The notes: generated by a model not told the origin, from the letters alone. Positions 18,178-28,224 are shown, numbered from the stretch's first letter. The stretch is 64,000 nt of DNA from Pseudopedobacter sp038243635 (GCA_038243635.1 JBBSQW010000018.1:17459-81458), one strand, 5' to 3'. Translations and numbers: made by a program.

Positions 18178-18492
18178 ATGGAAGAACAAAACGACAATCA
18201 ATTAAATATAGAGTTATCAGAAGAGATGGCAGAGGGCATTTACTCAAACCTTGCTATCATCACGCACTCAAACAGTGAATTTGTATTGGACTTTATTAGA
18301 GTAATGCCGGGAGTGCCAAAAGCGAAAGTTAAAAGTAGAATTGTGTTGACGCCAGATCATGCAAAGCGTTTAATGAGTGCCTTACAAGATAATATTGAGA
18401 AGTTTGAAATGGCAAACGGAACTATTAAAGTTGGTGGCGACAATAATGGAGGCATGCCATTTAACTTTGGCGGACCAACAGCACAAGCTTAG
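18178..18492 (+). CDS. DUF3467 family protein
   Basis: The product has 104 residues from ATG 18178; an upstream in-frame extension to 18133 lacks a good start. The pattern EEMAEGIYSNLAIITHSNSE and FVLDFIRVMPG, then KVKSRIVLTPDHAKRLM and LQDNI, matches the DUF3467 family, common in Bacteroidota and of unknown function. It is followed 24 bases later by an alpha/beta hydrolase gene. Confidence 0.85.
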   Translation: MEEQNDNQLNIELSEEMAEGIYSNLAIITHSNSEFVLDFIRVMPGVPKAKVKSRIVLTPDHAKRLMSALQDNIEKFEMANGTIKVGGDNNGGMPFNFGGPTAQA

Positions 18493-18516
18493 CGTTTTAG
18501 AAAACAAAATAAATCC

Positions 18517-19347
18517 ATGAACGAAAATACTTTTAGCAGAGAAACTTTTAATATTGCTGGTTCAAATGATAAAGCTATTGTGGGAGATATCACCTACGCA
18601 AATGCTTATCCAGATTATTTGGTAATTTTTATTCACGGATTTAAAGGCTTTAAAGACTGGGGTACGCATCAATTAATGGCCGAAGCTTTTGCTAATGCTG
18701 GAATCTATTTTTTGAAGTTCAATTTTTCGCATAGTGGTGTAAACCCAGAAGATTTATCCGACATCAATGATTTACAATTGTTTTCTGAAAACACGCCAAG
18801 TAAAGAACTTTATGATTTAGATAAAGTAATTACTTATGCAAAAGAGAAGTTTCCGCATCTACAGAATGTTTTATTAGGTCATAGCCGGGGAGGGGGAGTT
18901 TCAATTTTGCAAGCAGCAAAAGACAAAAGGGTGATTAAATTAATCACTTGGGCCTCCATAAGTAATTTTCGGGATTTATGGAACAAAGAAGATGAAGCAG
19001 ATTGGAAAGAGAATGGAGTGCGTTACATCCAAAACGGAAGAACAAAGCAACAAATGCCACTTTCCGTTAATTTACTGACTGATGTGTTGGCGCATGAAAA
19101 AGAGTATGGTTTAGAAGTTGCGGCAAGTTCGCTTAATAAACCATGGCTAATAGCCCAAGGCACAGAAGATCCAGCAGTAAAAACTGCTGTTGCTGAAAAC
19201 TTTCATCGCTTAAACAAGAAATCTGAACTTTTGATAATTGAAGGAGCAAATCACGTTTTTGGTGCGTCGCACCCTTATAATAAAGCTGAACTACCTACAG
19301 ATTTACAGCAATTTACTCAAGCTTCTATCGAATTTATAAATCGATAA
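18517..19347 (+). CDS. Alpha/beta hydrolase
   Basis: The product has 276 residues. It has the oxyanion HGFKGFKDWG loop, nucleophile elbow GHSRGGGVS, an acidic residue in the GTEDPAV strand-loop, and a late His in GANHVFGASH. The fold is that of dienelactone-hydrolase-like serine hydrolases; the substrate is unknown. It lies close behind the DUF3467 gene and is likely cotranscribed. Confidence 0.88.
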   Translation: MNENTFSRETFNIAGSNDKAIVGDITYANAYPDYLVIFIHGFKGFKDWGTHQLMAEAFANAGIYFLKFNFSHSGVNPEDLSDINDLQLFSENTPSKELYDLDKVITYAKEKFPHLQNVLLGHSRGGGVSILQAAKDKRVIKLITWASISNFRDLWNKEDEADWKENGVRYIQNGRTKQQMPLSVNLLTDVLAHEKEYGLEVAASSLNKPWLIAQGTEDPAVKTAVAENFHRLNKKSELLIIEGANHVFGASHPYNKAELPTDLQQFTQASIEFINR

Positions 19348-19484
19348 CAAGGTTTCAGAGCGTCTTAATCGAAATAGAAGATACAATTTATAGCATTATA
19401 ATCCGTAAAAATTTAACAGTATAGCAAATGCATTTGGCTTGCTGCTTTGAGCTTTCGGCTTTCTGCCTTAAGTTTTCAGGTCAA

Positions 19485-21479
19485 CTAAAGTTCTTCTTTC
19501 TCCACCCAAATACCATCGGCTTTAATGATATTTATCAATTCATCTAAAGCGTTAGCAGAGTTTACGTTTTTCTTTACCACTTCCTTACTACGGTATAAAG
19601 TGATTTTCCCGGGACCAGTTCCAACATAACCATAATCAGCATCTGCCATTTCACCAGGGCCATTTACAATACAGCCCATAATCCCAATTTTCACGCCTTT
19701 TAAATGATCTGTTTTACTACGGATCATCTGTGTGGTTTCTTGTAAATCGAACTGGGTACGTCCGCAACTGGGGCAACTGATATATTCCGTTTTTGAAATA
19801 CGTGAACGAGTCGCTTGTAAAATCCCGAAAGAAGTAGAAACTCTAAATTTTGTAGAGACTTGCGGAGCGTCTAGCCAAACGCCATCACCTAAACCATCTA
19901 ACAATAAAGCGCCTAAATCAGTAGCGCCATGGAGTTGTGTTTTAAGTTCTTTTTGGTCTAAACTATCCGAATCATCAAAAGAATAGCTACGTTTTACGAT
20001 TACTGGTGTGTCAATCCCTGCGTTCATCAACTTAAAAAAGAAAGCTCTTTGGTCTGCCATGCCATGTTCCTCACTAGTCTCCAGCACAAAAACTAAAGTT
20101 TTATCAAAAGGCAGAGCAGCAAAATCATCGCCATCTAAATCTTTAGTGCAAACACTCACCAGGTTTAATGCTTTATCCTTTTCTGTAGCAGCCAAATATT
20201 CTTTCAGCGAAAACAGCGGATGGCAATTCATTTTGTTTTTCAGCAAAAGCCAAGTTTTATAATTATAAAGCTGTTTTAAATTGCCTGGAAAGTTAAAAGA
20301 TGGCAGTTCATCGCCCAAATAGGCAAAGTCTATGGACTGGTCGCCCATGTTGTATTTGTCTAGAATAGGAGAGTAATTATATCCTGCAGCAGCCAAAATC
20401 TGCGCATCCTTTAAATTTTGATCGCTCAAATCCAAAACGACTCTCGGAACTTGGTGTCCACCAATAAAAGTATTTAATTCAGCGGAAGCTCTTTTATTGT
20501 ATTCAAAAGGAGAATAGCTCGCAGGGATTTCAAAATCTGGAGTTTCAATAGCATCGGGTTTAACCGACTTCCTTTGCTCATAACGTTGTGCTAAAGCCTG
20601 CGCTACAGGAATTTCAAACTCCGGTTCCTCTGTCAACGAAACCCTAATCGTATCACCCAAGCCATCTTCTAGTAAAGTTCCAATGCCAACTGCAGATTTA
20701 ATCCTTCCGTCCTCACCGTCGCCAGCTTCCGTAACACCCAAATGTAAAGGATAATTCATTCCCTCGGCAACCATAGTTTGTACCAATAAACGGTAAGCTT
20801 GCACCATCACCTGCGTATTACTAGATTTCATAGAGATTACCAACTCATGGTAATCCAATTCTCTGCAAACCCTGATGAATTCCATGGCAGATTCCACCAT
20901 TCCTTTCGGCGTATCACCGTACCAACTCATAATCCGGTCAGAAAGCGAGCCGTGATTGGTGCCAATTCGCATAGCCGTTCCGTGGGCTTTACAAATCTCT
21001 ACCAGTGGGGCGAATTTCTTTTTAATTCTTGCCAATTCCTTCGCATAAGCTTCTGGCGTATAGTCTATTTCCTCAAATTTCTTTTTATCGGCATAATTTC
21101 CGGGGTTAACCCTTACTTTTTCTATTATTTTGGCAGCAAGTTCCGCTGCGTTTGGTGTAAAATGAATGTCGGCAACAATCGGTGTGTGGTAACCTTTTTC
21201 GGCTAAACCCTTTTTAATTTCTGCTAAATTTTGCGCCTCTTTTATTGACGGTGCGGTAATTCGCACATACTCGCAGCCTGCATCAATCATCCTAATGCTC
21301 TGGGCAACAGAAGCTTCGGTGTCCATTGTGAAAGCAGTAATCATCGACTGTATACGGATCGGTTGTGTTCCGCCCATCTTTACCCCGCCAATATTAACTT
21401 CCCTAGTAATAAATCTGCTGTATTGTGTAAGCGAGTTGCAGTAAATTCCTTTTAAAGCGTTGTTGCCTTCTACGTCCAT
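19485..21479 (-). CDS. ispG: 4-hydroxy-3-methylbut-2-enyl diphosphate synthase (long form)
   Basis: The product has 664 residues, against about 370 in E. coli; Bacteroidota, chlamydiae and plants share this long type with an inserted central TIM-barrel-like domain. The N-terminal barrel has VKMGGTQPIRIQSM and RVNPGNYADKKKF; the C-terminal iron-sulphur part has SCPSCGRTQFDL and GIMGCIVNGPGEMADADYGY. It makes HMBPP from MEcPP in the MEP isoprenoid pathway and so feeds the carotenoid genes at 32-36 kb. It is monocistronic. Confidence 0.96.
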   Translation of the reverse strand: MDVEGNNALKGIYCNSLTQYSRFITREVNIGGVKMGGTQPIRIQSMITAFTMDTEASVAQSIRMIDAGCEYVRITAPSIKEAQNLAEIKKGLAEKGYHTPIVADIHFTPNAAELAAKIIEKVRVNPGNYADKKKFEEIDYTPEAYAKELARIKKKFAPLVEICKAHGTAMRIGTNHGSLSDRIMSWYGDTPKGMVESAMEFIRVCRELDYHELVISMKSSNTQVMVQAYRLLVQTMVAEGMNYPLHLGVTEAGDGEDGRIKSAVGIGTLLEDGLGDTIRVSLTEEPEFEIPVAQALAQRYEQRKSVKPDAIETPDFEIPASYSPFEYNKRASAELNTFIGGHQVPRVVLDLSDQNLKDAQILAAAGYNYSPILDKYNMGDQSIDFAYLGDELPSFNFPGNLKQLYNYKTWLLLKNKMNCHPLFSLKEYLAATEKDKALNLVSVCTKDLDGDDFAALPFDKTLVFVLETSEEHGMADQRAFFFKLMNAGIDTPVIVKRSYSFDDSDSLDQKELKTQLHGATDLGALLLDGLGDGVWLDAPQVSTKFRVSTSFGILQATRSRISKTEYISCPSCGRTQFDLQETTQMIRSKTDHLKGVKIGIMGCIVNGPGEMADADYGYVGTGPGKITLYRSKEVVKKNVNSANALDELINIIKADGIWVEKEEL

Positions 21480-21596
21480 CTCAAAAAATAAATTTTAGTA
21501 AAAATAAGGCTTTTTCTGCTAATATGGGAGGTGAGGTGTAGAATCCAAGTAAAAGTATGGGTGCTGTGTTTTTTTCTCGGGCAAATAATAATTAAG

Positions 21597-21697
21597 GTGT
21601 TACCCAAAAGGGTCAGGCTATCCGCTAAAGTTTTTTGGCTATCCCTTACTAGTTCCCTCAGGATAGCCAAAAAAGCTACCGCTATTATCCTTAACAC
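21597..21697. repeat. Dispersed hairpin repeat, copy 1
   Basis: Bounded by GTGTTA and TAACAC. Contains GGGTCAGGCTATCCGCT and an inner hairpin (TTTTTTGGCTATCC 21631-21644 with GGATAGCCAAAAAA 21661-21674), then GCTACCGCTATTATCC. Related copies: 38456-38570, 53026-53115 and 59264-59341. Confidence 0.7.
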
Positions 21698-21912
21698 AAA
21701 ACACTACGTCGCCAAAAAAAATGACAGCATAAAACAATTTCAAATTAGTTCTTAAGAGTTAGATTTTTAAATATCAGGAAAATCAGGTTTAGTAACCAAT
21801 GTTTTTGCGCCACTTAAACTTAGTGAAGTTTTTTAGTTTGTGTCCAGCTTAAATTATGTCTTTTTTGATGTTAGGTAATTAATGGTTGTTAATATTGATG
21901 GTACAGGTTGAT

Positions 21913-22106
21913 CTAACGTTAAATTGTATTAATTTTAATGTTAGTTATGAGGCATGCGCTAGGGTTGCTGTCGAAAACCAAACTAACCTCAAAATATTGA
22001 TATTTTGAGGTTAGTTTGTCAAAGTGATTCAGCTTTGAGGTTAGATAATCATCTAACATTAAAATAAATTAATTTTAATGTTAGCCTAATGTTTTCATTA
22101 TCTTTG
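21913..22106 (+). promoter_or_regulatory. Palindromic operator array upstream of the second Fic gene
   Basis: Two 32-bp palindromes with CTAAC...GTTAG ends and a shared ATTTTAATGTTAG right arm sit at 21913-21944 and 22053-22084. Between them is a perfect inverted repeat with 18-bp arms (21980-21997 and 22000-22017; arm AAACTAACCTCAAAATAT) and a further TTTGAGGTTAG half-site (22034-22044). TATCTTTG (22099-22106) fits the -7 box. The array reaches almost to the start codon, so the gene is probably tightly repressed, perhaps by its own C-terminal winged helix. Confidence 0.65.
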
Positions 22107-22109
22107 AAA

Positions 22110-23231
22110 ATGCGCTATAAAGTTAATCCCGATAGAACAAAGCCTTGGAATGATTTGCCAGAACTTCCCTTAGATGAATCGCTTTATAAAGATTTTGAGA
22201 TTTATGAAGCTTTAGGAAATACAAAAGCAGCGTTGGCGAGATTGCAGGGCAGAAGCATTGCCATCCCTAATCAAGGTTTGTTGATAAATTCGCTGAGTTT
22301 ACAAGAAGCCAAAGCATCTAGCCAAATTGAAAATATTTTTACTACAGACGATGAACTTTACAAAGCTTTTAGCGAGGAGAATGTAAAACAGCTAACCGGT
22401 GCGGAAAAGGAAATTTTAAATTATAGGGAAGCCTTATGGCTTGGATATGAGTATTTGCAAACTCGTCCTGAATTTGATGAGGGGTATTTCGTTAAAATGT
22501 ACCAAGCGGTAAGTCAGTTTAGTGACGGAATTAGAAGCCCGATAGCGCAAATTTATATTAAGGAAGGTGGTTCTGGTCCAAACGCAGGGAAAGCATTTTA
22601 CACGCCGCCCAGAGGAAAAGGACTTGTAGAATCTAAATTACAAAATTTGTGTACATTTTTAAACGATGATGAAAAATATCCGTTGGATCCTATACTTAAG
22701 ATGGCAATAGCGCATTTTCAATTTGAAGCCATTCATCCGTTTAGGGACGGAAATGGGAGGACAGGTAGGATTTTTAATATCCATTATCTCACAAGAAAAG
22801 GCTTGCTGGATTATCCTATATTATTCTTGAGTAGCTATATTTTAAATCATAAAGACGCTTACTATTCGGGCTTTTCAGGCATTTCTCAAAGAGGAAGTTG
22901 GAAAACTTGGTTATTGTTTATGTTAAAAGCAGTAGAATCAACTGCTAATTTGACGTATGATAAAATTAATGAAATCATAGCGGCAAAGGATGCTATCTTG
23001 GAGGCGTTAGTAAAAGAAACCAGTATAGCTAGACCAGAATCTTTAATTTCGGCGTTATTTACACAACCTTTTACAAAGGTTAAGCATTTAACAAAGAACG
23101 GCTTGTATGCAGAAAATACTGCAAGAAAATATTTAGAGCAATTGGTTAAGATGAAAATTGTTGAAAAGAGAACAATTCAAGGAAATAGTTACTACCTAAA
23201 TTTAGAGCTTTACAGAATTTTATCGGAATAA
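22110..23231 (+). CDS. Fic-family protein
   Basis: The product has 373 residues from ATG 22110 (MRYKVNPDRTKPWNDLPELP, the usual Fic_N opening); an upstream ATG at 22089 lies within the promoter box. The active loop is HPFRDGNGRTGR and the inhibitory motif is SSQIEN, so it is an autoinhibited AMPylase-type enzyme. The C-terminus (about residues 290-370) resembles a winged helix. The -7 box ends only 3 bases before the ATG, suggesting a leaderless or very short-leader mRNA. The targets are unknown. Confidence 0.9.
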   Translation: MRYKVNPDRTKPWNDLPELPLDESLYKDFEIYEALGNTKAALARLQGRSIAIPNQGLLINSLSLQEAKASSQIENIFTTDDELYKAFSEENVKQLTGAEKEILNYREALWLGYEYLQTRPEFDEGYFVKMYQAVSQFSDGIRSPIAQIYIKEGGSGPNAGKAFYTPPRGKGLVESKLQNLCTFLNDDEKYPLDPILKMAIAHFQFEAIHPFRDGNGRTGRIFNIHYLTRKGLLDYPILFLSSYILNHKDAYYSGFSGISQRGSWKTWLLFMLKAVESTANLTYDKINEIIAAKDAILEALVKETSIARPESLISALFTQPFTKVKHLTKNGLYAENTARKYLEQLVKMKIVEKRTIQGNSYYLNLELYRILSE

Positions 23232-23251
23232 ATAAAGCACTCAATCGTAAT

Positions 23252-23647
23252 ATGAAAAACCTCAATCGCAAAACAATCCTAATTTCTACACTTATTATTC
23301 TAATTGGAGTAATGGTTTACAATAGCATTTCGCAACCTGGAACTGGCGACTTGAAAACAAAATTCAACGAAATAAAAGCTATTCGAAACGAACAAAATGA
23401 TGGACCAATTTTACGAGCTTATTTGGTAACGATTGATACTGTGGATTTAGTGGATATGAAAATCTATGGAGATTTTATGCCACACAACAAGTACGGAAAC
23501 ACGAAGGTTTACTTTTTTGATCAAAAAAAGCCTTTTCCTAAATCGCTAAGTTTATTGGAGCCGGTATTCGATAGGCAATTTGAAAAGTATTGTTTAGCAG
23601 TTTATGAGAAAAATGGGATGGGGGAAGCAGTTATTAGACAAAACTAA
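23252..23647 (+). CDS. Hypothetical membrane-anchored protein
   Basis: The product has 131 residues. One N-terminal membrane segment (about residues 8-25) is followed by a soluble domain with no family I recognise. It begins 20 bases after the Fic gene, so it may be cotranscribed, and its 3' end overlaps the convergent lnt gene by 4 bases. Confidence 0.6.
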   Translation: MKNLNRKTILISTLIILIGVMVYNSISQPGTGDLKTKFNEIKAIRNEQNDGPILRAYLVTIDTVDLVDMKIYGDFMPHNKYGNTKVYFFDQKKPFPKSLSLLEPVFDRQFEKYCLAVYEKNGMGEAVIRQN

Positions 23648-25308
23648 TTCTCGGCTTTTTTCCTTCTCACAAAACCAATCAAAACAGAATAAACCACACT
23701 CAAAATACCAATCAATAAAAACGGGTAAACTATCCAATCTTGGTGTTTGGTGTAAAAAGTGAGTTCAGAATTCAAGTTAATATCCTGTTTAATCACCGCA
23801 TCTTTCCACCATTCGGTTTCTTGCACAACATCGCCTCGCTGATTGATAAAAGCAGATATTCCTGTATTTGCAGACCTAGCTACCCAGCGCCTGTTTTCAA
23901 TGGCTCTCAAACGGGCGTAATCTAAATGTTGATCTTTGCCAGACGTATTTCCCCACCAACCGTCGTTTGTAATAATTGTAATAAACTGGGCACCTTTATT
24001 TACAGATTTTGCAACCCAGTCGCCCCAAATAGATTCGTAGCAAATGGCAGGAACAACGCCAATCCCGCTGGCGCTGTATAAATTGCTAGGTTCTTCTTGT
24101 GAACCATAACCTCCAGTTGTGCCGCCGAATTGTTCAAACAGTGGATTTAAAACACCCAGCAATGCCGGAAAAGGCATTTTCTCGACCCCTGGAACCAATT
24201 TAGATTTATGGTAGAATTGCAGCTTTGATGAATTTTCAATAGCCACCGCAGTATTAAAGCTATCCCAATAAACATTGTTCTGCTTATCTAACCTTGCAGA
24301 TTCTGTTTGTTTATTCTGGTAAACAGCATAAGTTTCGGCACCGGTAATTACAGTTGCGTTTCTAAAACTAGTTAGAAAATTACTTATGGTTTCAAAGTTT
24401 TGGCTGCGTAAAAATTCATCTTCTTCGGTGTACCCAATCAAAGCAGTTTCTGGCCAAATGAAAAATTCGGTATTTACTTGTCCTTTTTCTTTGCTGAGTT
24501 TTATCAATTTATCCAACTGCTCTTTGGCAGTGTAGGTGTGATTTTTTCCGTAAGGATCAATATTCGGCTGAACAACCACTACATCAGAAGGATTTATTTC
24601 TTCCTCATAATCATTGTACATATACAAGGAAACCGTAATCGGAATTACGATCCAAGCCACTAAAGCAATCAAGGTTAAATTCGACTTGTTTCCATTTTTT
24701 TTATCCGTTAGCAATTCGCCTTCTGCCTTACGCCTTACGCCTTTAGCCATAAACAAAATCCAGAATCTAAAAACCAAAATATTACTTACTAAAATCCACA
24801 GCGTACCACCGTAAACGCCCGTATACTCATACCATTGAATCAGCTGTGCAGAAGTAGAAAACCCATTGCCAAGCGTCATCCAAGGGAATTTTAAATCCCA
24901 AGTTTGGTGCAAATATTCATAGCTAATCCACAAACCAATTAAACATATATCGGCAATAAGTGGAATGGTTTTGCTTGCGATTTTTCTGTAAACCCAAAAA
25001 CTTAAAGTCATTAAAAATGCGCCTAATCCAAAAGGAATCAGTGATAGTATAGCTGCAATGAAAGTTGGCATTACTGCATTTAAAGAGTTGAAAACCCAAT
25101 AAATAGAAGCAGTGTTCCACAACAAAAACGTTAAACCAGCTATCAGAAAAATTGGCTTTTTAGGTTTTTCACTTTCCGAGATTTCCTGCAAAGCAATCAT
25201 CAGCGGAACAAAAGCGAAAAGCAAAATAACGGAAGTATAAGGAATTGGCGGCCATGCCAACCAAAGTAAAGCGCTAGAAAGTAAAGCCAGCCAAATCTGT
25301 CTCTTCAT
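23644..25308 (-). CDS. lnt: Apolipoprotein N-acyltransferase
   Basis: The product has 554 residues. About eight membrane helices are followed by a nitrilase-type periplasmic domain. The catalytic triad is visible: Glu in FIWPETALIGYTEE, Lys in FYHKSKLVPGVE, Cys in VPAICYESIWG. It adds the third acyl chain to lipoproteins at the inner membrane. Its first base overlaps the rsmI stop by one, so rsmI and lnt are cotranscribed. Confidence 0.95.
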   Translation of the reverse strand: MKRQIWLALLSSALLWLAWPPIPYTSVILLFAFVPLMIALQEISESEKPKKPIFLIAGLTFLLWNTASIYWVFNSLNAVMPTFIAAILSLIPFGLGAFLMTLSFWVYRKIASKTIPLIADICLIGLWISYEYLHQTWDLKFPWMTLGNGFSTSAQLIQWYEYTGVYGGTLWILVSNILVFRFWILFMAKGVRRKAEGELLTDKKNGNKSNLTLIALVAWIVIPITVSLYMYNDYEEEINPSDVVVVQPNIDPYGKNHTYTAKEQLDKLIKLSKEKGQVNTEFFIWPETALIGYTEEDEFLRSQNFETISNFLTSFRNATVITGAETYAVYQNKQTESARLDKQNNVYWDSFNTAVAIENSSKLQFYHKSKLVPGVEKMPFPALLGVLNPLFEQFGGTTGGYGSQEEPSNLYSASGIGVVPAICYESIWGDWVAKSVNKGAQFITIITNDGWWGNTSGKDQHLDYARLRAIENRRWVARSANTGISAFINQRGDVVQETEWWKDAVIKQDINLNSELTFYTKHQDWIVYPFLLIGILSVVYSVLIGFVRRKKAEN

Positions 25309-26018
25309 TATTTGTAGTATTTTTCGTCTTTTTTTGGTGTAGGTTTATCACTTCCGGCAACCACAATTACAAATTCCCCTTTTAAAATGTTTTCCTCAAA
25401 ATGAGTTTTAAGTTCTGCCAAAGTTCCACGGATGTTTTCTTCAAACATCTTGGTCAGCTCACGAGAAATTGCAGCTTGTCTTTCCGCTCCAAAATTTTCC
25501 ATAAACTCTTCCAAGGTCTTTAATAAGCGGTGTGGCGATTCGTAAAAAATCATGGTGCGTTGTTCGTAAATCAGGTCTTTTATACGGGTTTGCCGACCTT
25601 TTTTTACCGGTAAAAATCCTTCAAAGGTAAAACGGTCGTTAGGCAAGCCAGAGTTTACCAGAGCAGGAACAAACGCTGTTGCTCCGGGTAAACATTCCAC
25701 CGGTAAGTTGTGTTTTAAAACCTCGCGAACCAATAAAAAACCCGGGTCAGATATTGCAGGAGTGCCTGCATCAGAAATTAAGGCTATGTTTTTTCCTTCT
25801 TTTAAAAACTTAACAATTTCGGCAACAGCCTTATGTTCATTATGTTGGTGATGGGCAAAAACTTTTTGGTCAATTTCAAAATGTTTAAGCATTGGGGCAG
25901 ATGTTCGGGTATCTTCGGCTAAAATTAAATCCACCTCTTTTAAAACGCGTAAAGCCCTTAACGTAATGTCTTCTAAATTGCCAATTGGTGTAGGTACCAA
26001 GTAAAGTTTGCCGTTCAT
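25308..26018 (-). CDS. rsmI: 16S rRNA 2'-O-ribose C1402 methyltransferase
   Basis: The product has 236 residues. It shows LYLVPTPIGNLEDITLRALR, LAEDTRTSAPMLKHF, ALISDAGTPAISDPGFLLVR and GLPNDRFTFEGFLP, the standard RsmI blocks. It methylates the ribose of C1402 in 16S rRNA using SAM. It is first in an operon with lnt. Confidence 0.96.
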   Translation of the reverse strand: MNGKLYLVPTPIGNLEDITLRALRVLKEVDLILAEDTRTSAPMLKHFEIDQKVFAHHQHNEHKAVAEIVKFLKEGKNIALISDAGTPAISDPGFLLVREVLKHNLPVECLPGATAFVPALVNSGLPNDRFTFEGFLPVKKGRQTRIKDLIYEQRTMIFYESPHRLLKTLEEFMENFGAERQAAISRELTKMFEENIRGTLAELKTHFEENILKGEFVIVVAGSDKPTPKKDEKYYK

Positions 26019-26085
26019 ATTATCAAATTTATCTCTTCATTGCTACAATTATCCATCGTAATACGCAATACTCGCTACGCAATAC

Positions 26086-26093
26086 TATATTTG
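26086..26093 (+). promoter_or_regulatory. serS -7 box
   Basis: TATATTTG matches TAnnTTTG, 15 bases before the serS ATG. No clear -33 box is seen. Confidence 0.5.
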
Positions 26094-26108
26094 TAAAAAA
26101 TTTAAAAG

Positions 26109-27380
26109 ATGCTGCAAGTTAGTTATATCCGCGAAAATAAAGAGGAAGTTTTAGAGCGATTAAGCGTAAAGAATTTCAATCAGCCAGAATTAGTTGACCA
26201 GATTATCCGTTTGGATGATCAAAGAAAAAGTACCCAAGCGCAAGCTGATGAGCTTTTAGCGAAGGGAAATTTGGCTGCTAAACAGATTGGCGAATTGATG
26301 CGCAACGGAAAAAAAGACGAAGCAGAAGCGATTAAAGCAGAAACATCAAAATCCAAAGAAGAAGTAAAAGCATTTCATGAGGAGCTAGGAATTATTGAGC
26401 ATGAGTTGCACCAAAAGTTGGTTTCATTGCCAAACTTGCCTCATGGTAGCGTTCCAAAAGGTAAAACTCCAGAAGAAAACGAAACCGTTTTAAGCAACGG
26501 AGAATTACCGAATTTGCCAAAAAATGCTTTACCACATTGGGAATTGGCTGCAAAATATAACCTGATTGATTTTGAATTAGGCGTAAAAATTACTGGTGCA
26601 GGTTTTCCAGTTTATAAAGGAAAAGGTGCTAAAATGCAAAGAGCGTTAATCAATTTCTTTTTAGCCGAAGCAGAAAAAGCAGGTTATGATGAAATGATGG
26701 TTCCTTTGTTGGTAAACGAAGCATCTGGTTTTGGAACAGGCCAGTTACCAGATAAAGAAGGGCAGATGTACCAAGTTGGTTTGGATAATTTATACCTGAT
26801 TCCAACTGCAGAAGTTCCCGTGACCAATTTATACCGTGATGTAATTTTAAAAGAAGAAGAATTACCGATAAAAAACTGTGGTTATACGCCATGTTTCCGT
26901 AGAGAAGCAGGTTCTTATGGTGCACACGTTCGTGGTTTAAACCGCTTGCACCAATTTGATAAGGTAGAGATTGTACAGATAGTGCATCCAGATAAATCTT
27001 ATGAAGTTTTAGAACAAATGAGTCTTCATGTTCAAAGCTTGTTGCAGAAACTAGGGTTGCAATACCGTGTTTTAAGATTATGCGGTGGCGATATGGGCTT
27101 TACTTCTGCTTTAACTTATGATATGGAAGTTTACAGTGCGGCGCAAGAACGTTGGTTAGAGGTTTCTTCGATTTCTAACTTCGAAACTTTCCAAAGTAAC
27201 CGTTTGAAATTGCGTTATAAAGGCAAAGAAGGTAAAACTGTTTTGCCCCATACGTTGAACGGAAGTGCTTTGGCTTTGCCACGTATTTTAGCTTCTATTT
27301 TAGAGAATTACCAAACGGAAGATGGGATCAAAGTGCCGGAATGTTTGGTGCCGTTTACTGGTTTTGATTTTATAGGGTAG
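26109..27380 (+). CDS. serS: Seryl-tRNA synthetase
   Basis: The product has 423 residues. The N-terminal antiparallel coiled-coil arm (about residues 30-105) binds tRNA-Ser. The class II core shows motif 2 CFRREAGSYGAHVRGLNRLH and motif 3 LNGSALALPRILASILENY. It charges tRNA-Ser with serine in the cytosol. It has its own promoter and a strong terminator. Confidence 0.97.
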   Translation: MLQVSYIRENKEEVLERLSVKNFNQPELVDQIIRLDDQRKSTQAQADELLAKGNLAAKQIGELMRNGKKDEAEAIKAETSKSKEEVKAFHEELGIIEHELHQKLVSLPNLPHGSVPKGKTPEENETVLSNGELPNLPKNALPHWELAAKYNLIDFELGVKITGAGFPVYKGKGAKMQRALINFFLAEAEKAGYDEMMVPLLVNEASGFGTGQLPDKEGQMYQVGLDNLYLIPTAEVPVTNLYRDVILKEEELPIKNCGYTPCFRREAGSYGAHVRGLNRLHQFDKVEIVQIVHPDKSYEVLEQMSLHVQSLLQKLGLQYRVLRLCGGDMGFTSALTYDMEVYSAAQERWLEVSSISNFETFQSNRLKLRYKGKEGKTVLPHTLNGSALALPRILASILENYQTEDGIKVPECLVPFTGFDFIG

Positions 27381-27400
27381 GATTTGTTTAATCTAACCTG

Positions 27401-27432
27401 CAGCGTCTTTTCTTTGAAAAGACGCTGTTTTT
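27401..27432 (+). terminator. serS terminator
   Basis: Perfect 12-bp stem CAGCGTCTTTTC / GAAAAGACGCTG with a TTT loop, followed by five T residues. Confidence 0.92.
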
Positions 27433-27515
27433 GTTTTGTGGAATTTACGTGAGTGAATGAAATTATTTTTATATTCCTTTCATATATAAGTTAATGAAAG
27501 TTTAATTCAATCAGA

Positions 27516-28224
27516 ATGTAAGGACCTTTTGAAACAGTAAGAAATTTTTTTTTCGACAATCTTGAACGTACAAGAGAAAACACTCGGTATATCTTTGAAC
27601 ATGCGGACAAATTTATGGTATGGATAGTTGGGTTTTCAGTTGGAGGATTATCATTAATAGTATCCAATATCAGCCAGTTTGATAAAACGTTTTGTTATAC
27701 ATTAACAAAATCTATACTTATACTTTTGACGATTTCAATAATATCAGGAATTGTTTACCGAATTGCATTTTACGCCTATCAAAGCTATTACCGACAAATA
27801 GAATTTTTTCTTGACGGAGCATTTTCTAATAAGGAGTTTATGGAAATAGACCCTGACGATTTAGAGGAGGAAATCGATATGAAAGAAGTAATAAGAAGAA
27901 TGAAGGAAGATTTTGGAGAAGATGTTTCTTATATGTCGGAGATTTATGACCAAGCCGATTTAGAAGTAAAGTCTTTTTTATTAAATGATTTAAAGAAGCA
28001 TTAAAACTGGGGAATGGGCAAAAAAAGATTTTGAAAATGCAATGAAATATGCAAAGGATACTTTTCAAACTGCTTTTGGTATATCTGAGAAGAAATATGA
28101 TAAAATTCTTAATGAAAATACAAGCAAAAAGCTAAAGGTTTCAAGTTGGATTAGCGCTGTTTCGTTCTATATCAGCTGTTTGTCTTTTATAGCAGTTATA
28201 ATTACTCTCTGCGTAGCGTATTAA
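27516..28224 (+). pseudogene. Two-membrane-helix protein, disrupted
   Basis: ATG at 27516 is followed at once by TAA, then an in-frame open stretch (GPFETVRN..., FDNLERTRENTRYIFEHADK) leads into the ORF whose first internal ATG is 27615 (two membrane helices, then an acidic tail to a stop at 28004). A second frame (TGEWAKKDFENAMKYAKDTF ... one membrane helix ... stop at 28224) continues almost without a gap and looks like the same protein after a frameshift. A codon-2 nonsense change and a 3' frameshift suggest a decayed gene, though 27615-28004 could still be translated. The family is unknown. Confidence 0.45.
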
